Source: Pseudomonadota bacterium (GTDB taxonomy: Bacteria > Pseudomonadota > Gammaproteobacteria > JAKAQQ01). From it: 9,068 nt of DNA. The stretch covers positions 1 to 9,068 of the forward strand of contig JAJZNM010000037.1 of assembly GCA_021852325.1 (NCBI GenBank). The letters are read 5' to 3'. Numbering within the stretch: position 1 is the first letter of the stretch; every line of letters starts with the position of its first letter. The translations under genes were made by a program, and so were the position numbers. Positions 1-5,703 of this stretch are shown one piece after another. Below the pieces are notes generated by a model that ran no database searches, had not been told where the DNA came from, and saw only the letters and a program-made list of their open reading frames with translations.

Positions 1-1
1 C

Positions 2-190
2 AATGCCCTGCGCGATGGGACCCGGAGCTTTCTCGTCGTGACGCACTACCAGCGGCTGCTTGACCACGTCGAACCCGATCGCGTCCATGTCCTCGTGAAC
101 GGACGCATCGTCCAGTCCGGGGACGCGGAGCTCGCGCGGACGCTTGAGCGACGCGGATACGACTGGCTCGCCAAAGCCCGGGAGGCCTGA
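2..190 (+). CDS. sufC: SufC, Fe-S assembly ATPase (C-terminal end only)
   Basis: The last 62 codons of the ABC-type ATPase of the cytosolic SufBCD scaffold; the rest lies upstream of the window. What is seen: the segment FLVVTHYQRLLDHV is the SufC form of the ABC H-loop region (conserved His after VVTH), followed by VHVLVNGRIVQSGDAELA and an ending YDWLAKAREA, which matches the usual SufC tail (family knowledge). The Walker A, Walker B and signature motifs are not in view. ATP binding by SufC drives rearrangement of SufB and SufD during cluster building. The stop codon shares one base with the sufD start, so the two are coupled. The identity is strong because sufD and sufS follow directly. 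Confidence 0.93.
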   Translation, partial: NALRDGTRSFLVVTHYQRLLDHVEPDRVHVLVNGRIVQSGDAELARTLERRGYDWLAKAREA

Positions 191-1440
191 TGATGCACGC
201 CCTGGCGACTGGCGCATCTCCAGAAAATCCGGAGAGCTGGGAAACCTGGCTCGATGGGATTCATGCGGCCGCCAGGACAAGAACCTCCCTGGTCGCGCCC
301 CCCGTACCCGACGAAAGCTGGAGATATACCCGTCAGAAGGCCTTCCAGACCGAGCCCACGAACCCCGGTCCGGCACCGCGCATCCAGAGCAGTGCCAGGG
401 GATGGGAGGCAGTTGGCGCCCGCGGGACCCCGCAGCTAGGCTCCCTTTCAGAGGCGTATGCCAAAAACCCCGGACTCCTCACGGGCTGGTTCGGGCGGAT
501 GGCCCGGCCCGAGGCCCGGCTCCTCACGGCCCTCAATGCCCAAGCCTTCGTGGATGGCGTGTTCCTTTTCATCCCGGAGGGCGCACGCCTAAAAAACCCG
601 ATCGAGATCATCCTCGGCCGGGGCACGGCTCCGGAACCGGCCTTCCCGCGCGTCCTGATTCTCCTGGGCGCAGGCTCCAGTTGCGAGGTCATCGAGCGGC
701 AGGACTGGAAGGGGATTCCGGAGGACACCGGGAAGGCATCCAGCCGGCCGCCCCGCGTGGTGAATAGTGTCACCGAGATCCACCTTGCCCACCATGCCCA
801 ACTCACGCACTATGTCGAACCACTAGGAGACCCTGGCGTCCGCCCAGTGAGTTTCACCGCGGTCAGCCTTGAAGAAGGCAGTACCTACCGTTCATTCCAG
901 TTCGACGGAGTCGGTCCCCTCCTCCGCCACGAGATCGAGATCCGGCTCGAGGGAATCCAAGCCGAGGCGCAGGTGGAATCGCTGTCACTCCTCGGTCCGC
1001 GCGAGCATCGCGATCGCGAGGCCCAGGTCATCCACGCCACTCCGAAGACCCGAAGCGAACAGCGCGCCCGCTCGGTGGTGGGCGCCCACGCGACGGCCAT
1101 CTATGGTGGTCGCGTCCACATCCAGCCGAGGGCCGCAGGCAGCTCGGCCCTCCAGGACAACCACCACCTCCTCCTCGACCCGAGTGCGTGCGCCATGAGC
1201 CGGCCCGAACTCGAGATCGGGACGGACGAGGTGCGCTGCACCCATGGTTCGAAGTCGGGAACGCTCGATCGTGACGCACTCTTCTATCTCAAGACACGCG
1301 GGATCGACCCCGATGAAGGGCGCCGCCTCCTCATTCAGGGCTTTACCGGGGCCTTCCTCGCACTCATCCCGTCAGCACTGATCCAGTCGAGGTGGCAGGA
1401 GCGGATCGCCACCTTCCTCGCCAGAACCGGAGCAGCCTGA
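190..1440 (+). CDS. sufD: SufD, Fe-S cluster assembly scaffold protein
   Basis: 416 residues, the usual length for SufD, the partner of SufB and SufC in the SufBCD complex. The weakly conserved N-terminal helical part (about 1-120) is followed by the SufB/SufD beta-helix core (about 120-345) and the conserved C-terminal block: LQDNHHLLLD near 321, RPELEIGTDEVRC near 338-350, THGSKSG, FYLKTRGID near 365 and RRLLIQGF near 378. Cys350 and His352 in VRCTH correspond to the conserved Cys/His pair reported near the SufB-SufD interface in E. coli (family knowledge). The start is ATG at 190, overlapping the sufC stop by one base; a second ATG follows immediately, so the first residue is uncertain by one. 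A short extra loop (about 172-188, rich in Gly, Ser and Pro) looks like a lineage-specific insertion. sufS starts after a single spacer base. Confidence 0.95.
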   Translation: MMHALATGASPENPESWETWLDGIHAAARTRTSLVAPPVPDESWRYTRQKAFQTEPTNPGPAPRIQSSARGWEAVGARGTPQLGSLSEAYAKNPGLLTGWFGRMARPEARLLTALNAQAFVDGVFLFIPEGARLKNPIEIILGRGTAPEPAFPRVLILLGAGSSCEVIERQDWKGIPEDTGKASSRPPRVVNSVTEIHLAHHAQLTHYVEPLGDPGVRPVSFTAVSLEEGSTYRSFQFDGVGPLLRHEIEIRLEGIQAEAQVESLSLLGPREHRDREAQVIHATPKTRSEQRARSVVGAHATAIYGGRVHIQPRAAGSSALQDNHHLLLDPSACAMSRPELEIGTDEVRCTHGSKSGTLDRDALFYLKTRGIDPDEGRRLLIQGFTGAFLALIPSALIQSRWQERIATFLARTGAA

Positions 1441-1441
1441 G

Positions 1442-2701
1442 ATGGCCACCTGGATCCAAGCCAAAAAAACGCTCGATCTGAAGCATCAAATGGAGCTCGC
1501 CCGCAACGACTTTCCGATCCTCGGCCAGTTGATCCACGGCAAGCCGCTGGTCTACCTCGACAATGCGGCAACGACCCAGAAGCCGAACGCGGTGATCCGT
1601 GCGGACACTGCGTATTACGAGACCCAGAATGCCAACGTCCATCGCGGGGTGCATTCCCTGAGCGAAGTGGCCACCTCGCTTTACGAAGATGCCCGGAAGA
1701 CGGTCGCCGAGTTCCTGAACGCCGCATCCCCGTCAGAGATCGTCTTCACCCGGAGCACCACCGAGTCCATCAATCTTGTGGCTCACGTGATGGGCCGCAC
1801 ACAGATCGGAGCCGGTGACGAGATCATCCTGACCGAGCTCGAACATCACTCGAACATTGTCCCCTGGCAGCTCCTGTGCGAGCGGACCGGCGCCCGGCTC
1901 AAGATCATTCCCATCCTGGAAAGTGGGGACCTCAACCTTGAGGCGGCCACCCCGCTCTTCGGGCCGCATACGCGCATGCTCGCCGTGACCCACGTCTCGA
2001 ACGCGCTCGGCACGGTCAACAACCTCGCACCCTTGATCGCCCTGGCACATGAACAGGGCGCTTTGGTCCTCGTGGATGGCGCACAGGCCGTTCCGCATCT
2101 CGCTGTCGATGTCCAGGCCCTGGACTGCGATTTCTATGTCTTTTCCGGACACAAGATCTACGGCCCGACCGGGATCGGTGTCCTGTATGGAAAACGGAGC
2201 TGGCTCGACCGGCTGCCTCCCTGGCAGGGCGGCGGGGACATGATCACCATGGTGAGCTTCCAAAAGACCACCTACGCCGACCCTCCTCACAAATTCGAGG
2301 CCGGGACACCGCCCATCGCCCAGGCGATTGGCCTCGCCGAAGCACTCCGGTATGTGACCGGACTCGGTTATCCGGCCATCCAGGCCTATGAGGAGAACCT
2401 CGAGCTCTACGCCCTCCGCCGGCTCCTCGAGATTCCAGGCATCCAGCTCATTGGCCAGCCACTCAAACGCGCATCCATCATCTCCTTCGTGATGACAGGA
2501 ATCCACCCGCACGACATCGGCACCGTGCTCGACCAGTACGGGATCGCCGTCCGGGCCGGCCACCACTGCGCGATGCCGCTCATGGAGCATTACCAGGTGC
2601 CAGCGACCGTACGGGCCTCCTTTGCCTTCTACAATACCCACGAGGAGGTGGATAGCCTCGCGCAGGCACTCGACCAGACCTGGAGCCTGTTCCACCCATG
2701 A
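1442..2701 (+). CDS. sufS: SufS, class V cysteine desulfurase
   Basis: 419 residues. A PLP enzyme that takes sulfur from L-cysteine as a persulfide and hands it to the SUF machinery in the cytosol. Seen motifs: YLDNAATTQKP near 38-48; NVHRGVH at 65-71; the HH pair of LEHHSNIVPWQ near 133-143; VDGAQAVPH near 211-219, with the Asp that holds the PLP ring nitrogen; the PLP lysine Lys238 in FSGHKIYGPTG; and the active-site Cys376 in RAGHHCAMPLM, on the short loop typical of the group II (SufS) type rather than the IscS type. The annotated ATG gives a tail of about 16 residues before the usual MELARNDFPIL-like beginning. An internal ATG at 1490 would remove it, but 1442 lies next to the sufD stop and is preferred. 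The end overlaps the sufU start as ATGA. Confidence 0.97.
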   Translation: MATWIQAKKTLDLKHQMELARNDFPILGQLIHGKPLVYLDNAATTQKPNAVIRADTAYYETQNANVHRGVHSLSEVATSLYEDARKTVAEFLNAASPSEIVFTRSTTESINLVAHVMGRTQIGAGDEIILTELEHHSNIVPWQLLCERTGARLKIIPILESGDLNLEAATPLFGPHTRMLAVTHVSNALGTVNNLAPLIALAHEQGALVLVDGAQAVPHLAVDVQALDCDFYVFSGHKIYGPTGIGVLYGKRSWLDRLPPWQGGGDMITMVSFQKTTYADPPHKFEAGTPPIAQAIGLAEALRYVTGLGYPAIQAYEENLELYALRRLLEIPGIQLIGQPLKRASIISFVMTGIHPHDIGTVLDQYGIAVRAGHHCAMPLMEHYQVPATVRASFAFYNTHEEVDSLAQALDQTWSLFHP

Positions 2702-3174
2702 GCGGGCTCCTGGCGCTCTACCAGGACATCATCCTGGACCACAACCGAAGCCCGCGCAATTTCCGGAAGCTCGCGCACACGAGCCACGAGGCCAGGGGGT
2801 TCAATCCGCTTTGTGGTGACAAAATGACCCTGTACCTCGAGGTCGAAGATCAGTGCATCCGGGATGTCGGATTCGAGGGGAGTGGGTGCGCGAGCTCCAC
2901 GGCATCGGCCTCGCTCATGACCGAACGCCTCAAGGGGATGACCCTCGAGGAAGCGGGCCGCCTGTTTCATGAAGTCCACCATTACCTGACCCAACCGCCC
3001 GACACGCCACCCTCCAGGGCATCCACGCTCGGGAAGCTCGAGGCCCTGGGCGGCGTGCGCCAGTATCCCGCACGGGTCAAGTGCGCGACACTCGCCTGGC
3101 ATACCCTCGAGGCCGCATTGCACAACCGCCTCGAACCCGTCACGACCGAGCTCGAACCCGATGCGGACCGCTGA
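2698..3174 (+). CDS. sufU: SufU, NifU/IscU-like sulfur acceptor
   Basis: 158 residues. Belongs to the IscU-like SufU family. In the best studied case (Bacillus) SufU is a zinc-bound sulfurtransferase that activates SufS by accepting its persulfide; a scaffold role has also been proposed (established knowledge). The sequence keeps all metal-site residues: Cys39 and Asp41 in NPLCGDKM, Cys64 in GSGCASS, and Cys129 in ARVKCATLAW. It also has the long insertion between the second and third Cys (about 78-118) that sets SufU apart from IscU. The N-terminus LYQDIILDHNRSPRNF is a family hallmark. Its start overlaps the sufS stop by 4 bases (ATGA), which fits one-to-one pairing with SufS. No SufE-like gene is seen here, so SufU probably does that job. 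The 3' end overlaps sufT by 14 bases. Confidence 0.94.
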   Translation: MSGLLALYQDIILDHNRSPRNFRKLAHTSHEARGFNPLCGDKMTLYLEVEDQCIRDVGFEGSGCASSTASASLMTERLKGMTLEEAGRLFHEVHHYLTQPPDTPPSRASTLGKLEALGGVRQYPARVKCATLAWHTLEAALHNRLEPVTTELEPDADR

Positions 3175-3706
3175 ACCGGTACGATTCACACGCGCCTGTG
3201 AGGCCACTCTCATTCCGGCCGGAACCCCGGTCGTGATTCCCGAGGGGACCGAAGGATCTCTCACCCAGGCACTCGGACAATCATTTACCGTCTATGTCGG
3301 CGGAAACCTGGTCCGGATTGCCGGCGCGAACGCCGATGCGATCGGGCGGACCCCACCGGTGCCGATCCAAGTATCGCCGACCGCTTCACGGGAAGAACTC
3401 GAAGCACTGGTCTGGAAACAGCTGGGCACCTGCTATGACCCAGAAATACCTATTAATATCGTTGACTTAGGTCTTGTTTATGAGTGTTCACTTGAAAACT
3501 TGGATGACCGCTCCTACCGGGCCAAAATCCGCATGACCCTGACCGCCCCAGGCTGTGGTATGGGCGGCATGCTGACCCAAGACGTGCGCGAACGGCTGCT
3601 TGAGATCCCGAGGCTCCGCGAGGTCGACGTCGAGCTCATCTTCGATCCGCCCTGGAGCTGGAGCATGATGAGTGACGCGGCGAGACTCGAAGCCGGGATG
3701 CTCTGA
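3161..3706 (+). CDS. sufT: SufT, MIP18/DUF59-family Fe-S maturation factor
   Basis: 181 residues. SufT proteins help maturation of Fe-S proteins, particularly under heavy Fe-S demand; they share the MIP18 (DUF59) fold with the eukaryotic CIA factor FAM96 (established knowledge). Two parts are seen. An N-terminal domain (about 5-62, from RFTRACEATLIPAGTPVVIP to NLVRIAGANADAIG) is typical of the long proteobacterial SufT form. The MIP18 domain (about 76-168) carries DPEIPINIVDLGLVYE at 93-108, MTLTAPGCGMG at 125-135 with the conserved Cys132, and FDPPWSWSMMS at 161-171. The start lies inside the sufU 3' end and has no strong Shine-Dalgarno sequence, so translation probably depends on coupling. 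Oddly, bases from about 3441 to 3504 are only about one third G+C, far below the flanking gene. The reading frame is intact. Confidence 0.93.
   Translation: MRTAEPVRFTRACEATLIPAGTPVVIPEGTEGSLTQALGQSFTVYVGGNLVRIAGANADAIGRTPPVPIQVSPTASREELEALVWKQLGTCYDPEIPINIVDLGLVYECSLENLDDRSYRAKIRMTLTAPGCGMGGMLTQDVRERLLEIPRLREVDVELIFDPPWSWSMMSDAARLEAGML
3441..3504 (+). other. AT-rich codon patch inside sufT
   Basis: Counting by hand, 21 of these 64 bases are G or C (about 33%), while the sequence on either side is well over 60%. The patch uses codons rare elsewhere in the window (ATA, TTA, AAT, CTT, TTT-type third positions) and encodes the conserved MIP18 signature, from EIPINIVDLG onward, plus about ten less conserved residues. 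The protein itself is normal for the family. Whether this reflects gene conversion, a nucleic acid signal or chance is unknown. Confidence 0.75.
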
Positions 3707-3707
3707 C

Positions 3708-4022
3708 GTGCCCGCCTGGCACCCGGTCTGCCCGTATGAGACCCTCAAACGGGACGGATATGCCATTTTGGAACTCGCCACGACCGCGATCGCCGTGTTT
3801 GCCGTCGAAGGGGAGGTCTACGCGGTTGAAGATGCCTGCACCCATGACGGGGGCGAACTCGCAGGTGGCCCCCTCGAGGGTTGTACCATCACCTGCCCAC
3901 GTCATGGGGCCCGCTTCGACCTCAAGACGGGCGCGGTCCTGGCTCCACCGGCCGTGGTCCCACTCCGGATCTTTCCCGTCCGGGTCACCGCTGGGCGGGT
4001 CGAAGTCGATACTGGCGGGTGA
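3708..4022 (+). CDS. Small Rieske [2Fe-2S] ferredoxin-like protein
   Basis: 104 residues if the GTG at 3708 is the start; an in-frame GTG at 3672 would add 12 residues lying inside sufT and is less likely. The product is a single Rieske domain of the ferredoxin/NirD-like kind. Both cluster-binding motifs are present: Cys44-Thr-His46 in DACTHDGGEL, and Cys63-Pro-Arg-His66 in TCPRHGARF, separated by 16 residues. There is no signal peptide or membrane anchor, so it should be a soluble cytosolic electron carrier. No oxygenase or reductase partner is adjacent. Its place one base after the sufT stop suggests it is the last gene of the SUF operon, as an electron carrier for assembly or a client protein (inference). 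Its last 121 bases are overlapped by the opposing membrane-protein gene. Confidence 0.88.
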   Translation: MPAWHPVCPYETLKRDGYAILELATTAIAVFAVEGEVYAVEDACTHDGGELAGGPLEGCTITCPRHGARFDLKTGAVLAPPAVVPLRIFPVRVTAGRVEVDTGG

Positions 4023-4501
4023 GCCTTCCCGTGAGGGCAATCCGGGCGATAAAGGGTGATCCCGCCCTCCTTCTCCGTCACGAACGCCCCCTCGAGGCGC
4101 GGCGCACCCTCCAGGATCCAGATCCGGCGCCCCCGACAACTCACCCGGACCCGAACCCTCGCTGCGCGTGGGGCAAGCCAGTCGATCGGTGCGCCCAACC
4201 GGATCGCGAGGAGCTCGCCAAGATGGCGTGATGAAGACGCTTCTGAAACCCCCACCGTCCGGATCCCCGCCTGGGTTAGATGTTTTTCAACCTGGGCGGA
4301 AAGCGCGAGCAGCTTCCCTGCTCGCAGCACCCGTCCGGTCGAAACGACCAGCCGGAGCGAAGGCGCAGCCGAAAGCACATGAATCGAGATCAGCGCCGAC
4401 GCGACCCCGGCCAGGATGAAAGCGGCAACAATTCCGTAGGCCATCCGCTTTGCGCTCCCGGAAGCCCGGCCGAGCCCGGATCCTTCAGGGCGCGGGTCCA
4501 T
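3902..4501 (-). CDS. Hypothetical single-pass membrane protein
   Basis: Not recognised. 199 residues from the ATG at 4501, which has AAAGGA 8 bases upstream; longer in-frame starts up to 4615 exist but would overlap the preceding gene heavily. Seen: a short basic N-terminus, one hydrophobic segment (about 21-43, MAYGIVAAFILAGVASALIS), then a mixed domain (about 47-150) with LRLVVSTGRVLRAGKLL, HLGELLAIRLGAPIDWLAP, and a strand-like run RVRVRVSCRGRRIWILEG. This architecture resembles the membrane-proximal sensor part of signalling proteins, but no kinase, HAMP or other domain follows. Codon use has the GC-rich third positions expected of real coding DNA. The last 40 residues are antisense to the Rieske gene and look low-complexity, so the true end could be shorter if there is a frameshift near 4045. 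It overlaps the gene upstream by 17 bases and is probably co-transcribed with it. Confidence 0.6.
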   Translation of the reverse strand: MDPRPEGSGLGRASGSAKRMAYGIVAAFILAGVASALISIHVLSAAPSLRLVVSTGRVLRAGKLLALSAQVEKHLTQAGIRTVGVSEASSSRHLGELLAIRLGAPIDWLAPRAARVRVRVSCRGRRIWILEGAPRLEGAFVTEKEGGITLYRPDCPHGKAHPPVSTSTRPAVTRTGKIRSGTTAGGARTAPVLRSKRAP

Positions 4502-4799
4502 CGTCCGGGTCCTTTGGCTCTCCGACCGGACGCCACTCTCCCTCGAGCAGCCGGTTCCCGGTCTCGGTTGCCACTGGACCGGCCGCATGTCGTTGCCGCC
4601 AGTTTCTGAGCCCACTCCAGGCGAGCAGCGGGATCGATAGCGCAGCGGTGATCAGCAGAACGAACCACCCGATTGCAAACACCAGGAAGAGGATGCCGAT
4701 CGCAATCACGAGCACGAGGCCCGCGCCGATCCAATGGCCGGGCCCGCGCTCGGGTGCACCCGTGGACACCTGGAAGACCTGAAAACGGTAGCGGGCCAC
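4485..4799 (-). CDS. Hypothetical small membrane protein with a helical hairpin
   Basis: Not recognised. 104 residues from the GTG at 4799 (VARYRFQVFQVSTG), which has GAGGAG ten bases upstream; an in-frame GTG at 4817 would add six residues but would leave almost no leader after the predicted promoter. After a short soluble N-terminus comes an unbroken hydrophobic stretch (about 23-62) with little charge, long enough for two membrane-spanning helices. A polar tail containing LRNWRQRH, RLLEGEWRPVG and an acidic, Pro-rich end follows. The positive RNWRQRH patch just after the second helix suggests that the tail is cytoplasmic (positive-inside rule, inference). It is the first gene of a two-gene unit with the downstream hypothetical protein, and is transcribed away from the divergent glycosyltransferase gene. 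Function unknown. Confidence 0.65.
   Translation of the reverse strand: MARYRFQVFQVSTGAPERGPGHWIGAGLVLVIAIGILFLVFAIGWFVLLITAALSIPLLAWSGLRNWRQRHAAGPVATETGNRLLEGEWRPVGEPKDPDDGPAP
4510..4515 (-). promoter_or_regulatory. Ribosome binding site AAAGGA deciding a start
   Basis: On the minus strand AAAGGA sits 8 bases before the ATG at 4501. It lies within the 3' end of the preceding small membrane gene and supports the 4501 start, and so translational coupling, for the second hypothetical gene. Confidence 0.6.
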
Positions 4800-4831
4800 G
4801 CGGCCATCACTCCTCACGGAAGCCTCAGGCT

Positions 4832-4860
4832 ATTTTAGGCCGAAAGTCTCTGCCCGCCAA
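4832..4860 (-). promoter_or_regulatory. Sigma70-like promoter for the small membrane-protein genes
   Basis: On the minus strand TTGGCG (4860-4855) and TAAAAT (4837-4832) are separated by exactly 17 bases. The -10 box matches the consensus at 5 of 6 positions and the -35 box at its three most important bases. Transcription would begin near 4825, about 26 bases before the GTG at 4799, with a Shine-Dalgarno sequence in that leader. Confidence 0.5.
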
Positions 4861-4875
4861 GACACGCGGGTCTTG
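4858..4875. promoter_or_regulatory. Perfect inverted repeat between divergent genes, possible operator
   Basis: CAAGAC and GTCTTG are perfect inverted copies around the 6-base centre ACGCGG. The element overlaps three bases of the predicted minus-strand -35 box and touches a TTGTAT (4873-4878) that could be a weak -35 box for the plus-strand gene. A regulator bound here could control both directions. It could equally be a small hairpin or chance. Confidence 0.35.
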
Positions 4876-4907
4876 TATTTTGCGCTATCCTCGAGGGTAT
4901 CCTGTGG

Positions 4908-4913
4908 AAGGAG
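4908..4913 (+). promoter_or_regulatory. Ribosome binding site AAGGAG for the family 2 glycosyltransferase
   Basis: AAGGAG lies 7 bases before the GTG at 4921. It fixes that codon as the start rather than the TTG at 4873, which would add 16 residues with no family similarity. Confidence 0.8.
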
Positions 4914-4920
4914 TGTAGAC

Positions 4921-5703
4921 GTGCCATCCTTGAGCGCGATCGTGATTGCCCGAAACGAGGCAGACAACATCAAAGCCTGTCTCGCAGGGCTCGCCTTCGC
5001 CGACGAGAGGCTCGTCATCGACGGTGGCAGCGAGGACCCGACGGTGGCGATCGCCGAGACCGCGGGGGCACGGGTCGTGGTCCTCGCGGATTGGCAGGGA
5101 TTTGGGGTGCAACGGCAACGCGCAGAGGCGCTTGCGCAGGGCGACTGGATCCTCATGGTCGATGCCGACGAGCGCGTCAGTAACGCGCTCGCAGACGAAA
5201 TCCGGGAAGCGCTCGACGGATCGCACAGCACCGGGATCCAGGTGTTCGAAATCCCACGCCTAACCGCGGTCTTCGGCCAGAACATCCGGCATGGTGGCTG
5301 GTATCCCGATCCGGTTGCCCGACTCTACGCCCGGGAGGCTGCCGGCTACGACGCGGCCCGTGTCCATGAGCGCCTGGTCCCGAAACCGGGCGTTGGGATC
5401 GGGCGACTCGAACACCCTCTCCTCCACCAGAGCTATCGCGACCTGCCCGCCTATCTCGCCAAGTCGTCGCTCTACGCCACGGAATGGGCCAACGAGCGGG
5501 AAGTCCGCGGCAAGCGGGCCAGTCTCGGGCAGGGATTCCTGCACGCGCTCGGCTGCTTTGTCCGGATGTACTGGCTTCGGGCCGGGTTTCTGGATGGGTC
5601 CGTGGGATTTCTCCTCGCGGTCCTGTCCGCACATTCGACGTTCATCAAGTATGCGGAACTCTGGCTCAGGGGCCGGAAGACGGCAAAAAACGCTCGCGGA
5701 TGA
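4921..5703 (+). CDS. Family 2 glycosyltransferase, WaaE/KdtX-like (LPS core)
   Basis: 260 residues from a GTG with a strong Shine-Dalgarno sequence. The GT-A domain is clear: SAIVIARNEADNIKACL at about 5-21 (nucleotide-binding start), LVIDGGSEDPTVAIA at 31-45, and the metal-binding DAD motif at Asp81-Asp83 in WILMVDADERVS. The stretch GQNIRHGGWYPDPVARLYARE (about 119-139) and VHERL (148-152) are hallmarks of the WaaE/KdtX group, which in enterobacteria adds glucose to the first heptose of the lipopolysaccharide inner core (family knowledge); the sugar used here is not known. The C-terminal third (about 205-250, FVRMYWLRAGFLDG, FLLAVLSAHSTFIKYAELWL) is amphipathic and probably lies on the inner membrane. 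It is transcribed divergently from the small membrane genes and converges on the family 9 glycosyltransferase with a 38-base overlap. Confidence 0.9.
   Translation: MPSLSAIVIARNEADNIKACLAGLAFADERLVIDGGSEDPTVAIAETAGARVVVLADWQGFGVQRQRAEALAQGDWILMVDADERVSNALADEIREALDGSHSTGIQVFEIPRLTAVFGQNIRHGGWYPDPVARLYAREAAGYDAARVHERLVPKPGVGIGRLEHPLLHQSYRDLPAYLAKSSLYATEWANEREVRGKRASLGQGFLHALGCFVRMYWLRAGFLDGSVGFLLAVLSAHSTFIKYAELWLRGRKTAKNARG

Noticed and set aside
144..767. A 207-codon plus-strand open frame overlapping sufC and sufD.
   Set aside because: It is out of frame with sufD and is very rich in Arg, Pro and Gly, as shadow frames of GC-rich genes are.
1733..2695. A 320-codon minus-strand open frame opposite sufS.
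   Set aside because: It is the mirror of sufS codons, with no motif or ribosome binding site; sufS is unambiguous.
3462..3490. An internal promoter in the AT-rich part of sufT (TTGACT as -35 box).
   Set aside because: At 17-base spacing the would-be -10 box is TGTTCA, a poor match, and other spacings are no better.
4056..4382. Plus-strand open frames of about 110 codons opposite the hypothetical membrane genes (also at 4450-4782).
   Set aside because: Rich in Arg, Pro and Ser with no hydrophobic or domain pattern, whereas the minus-strand frames have clear membrane segments and ribosome binding sites.
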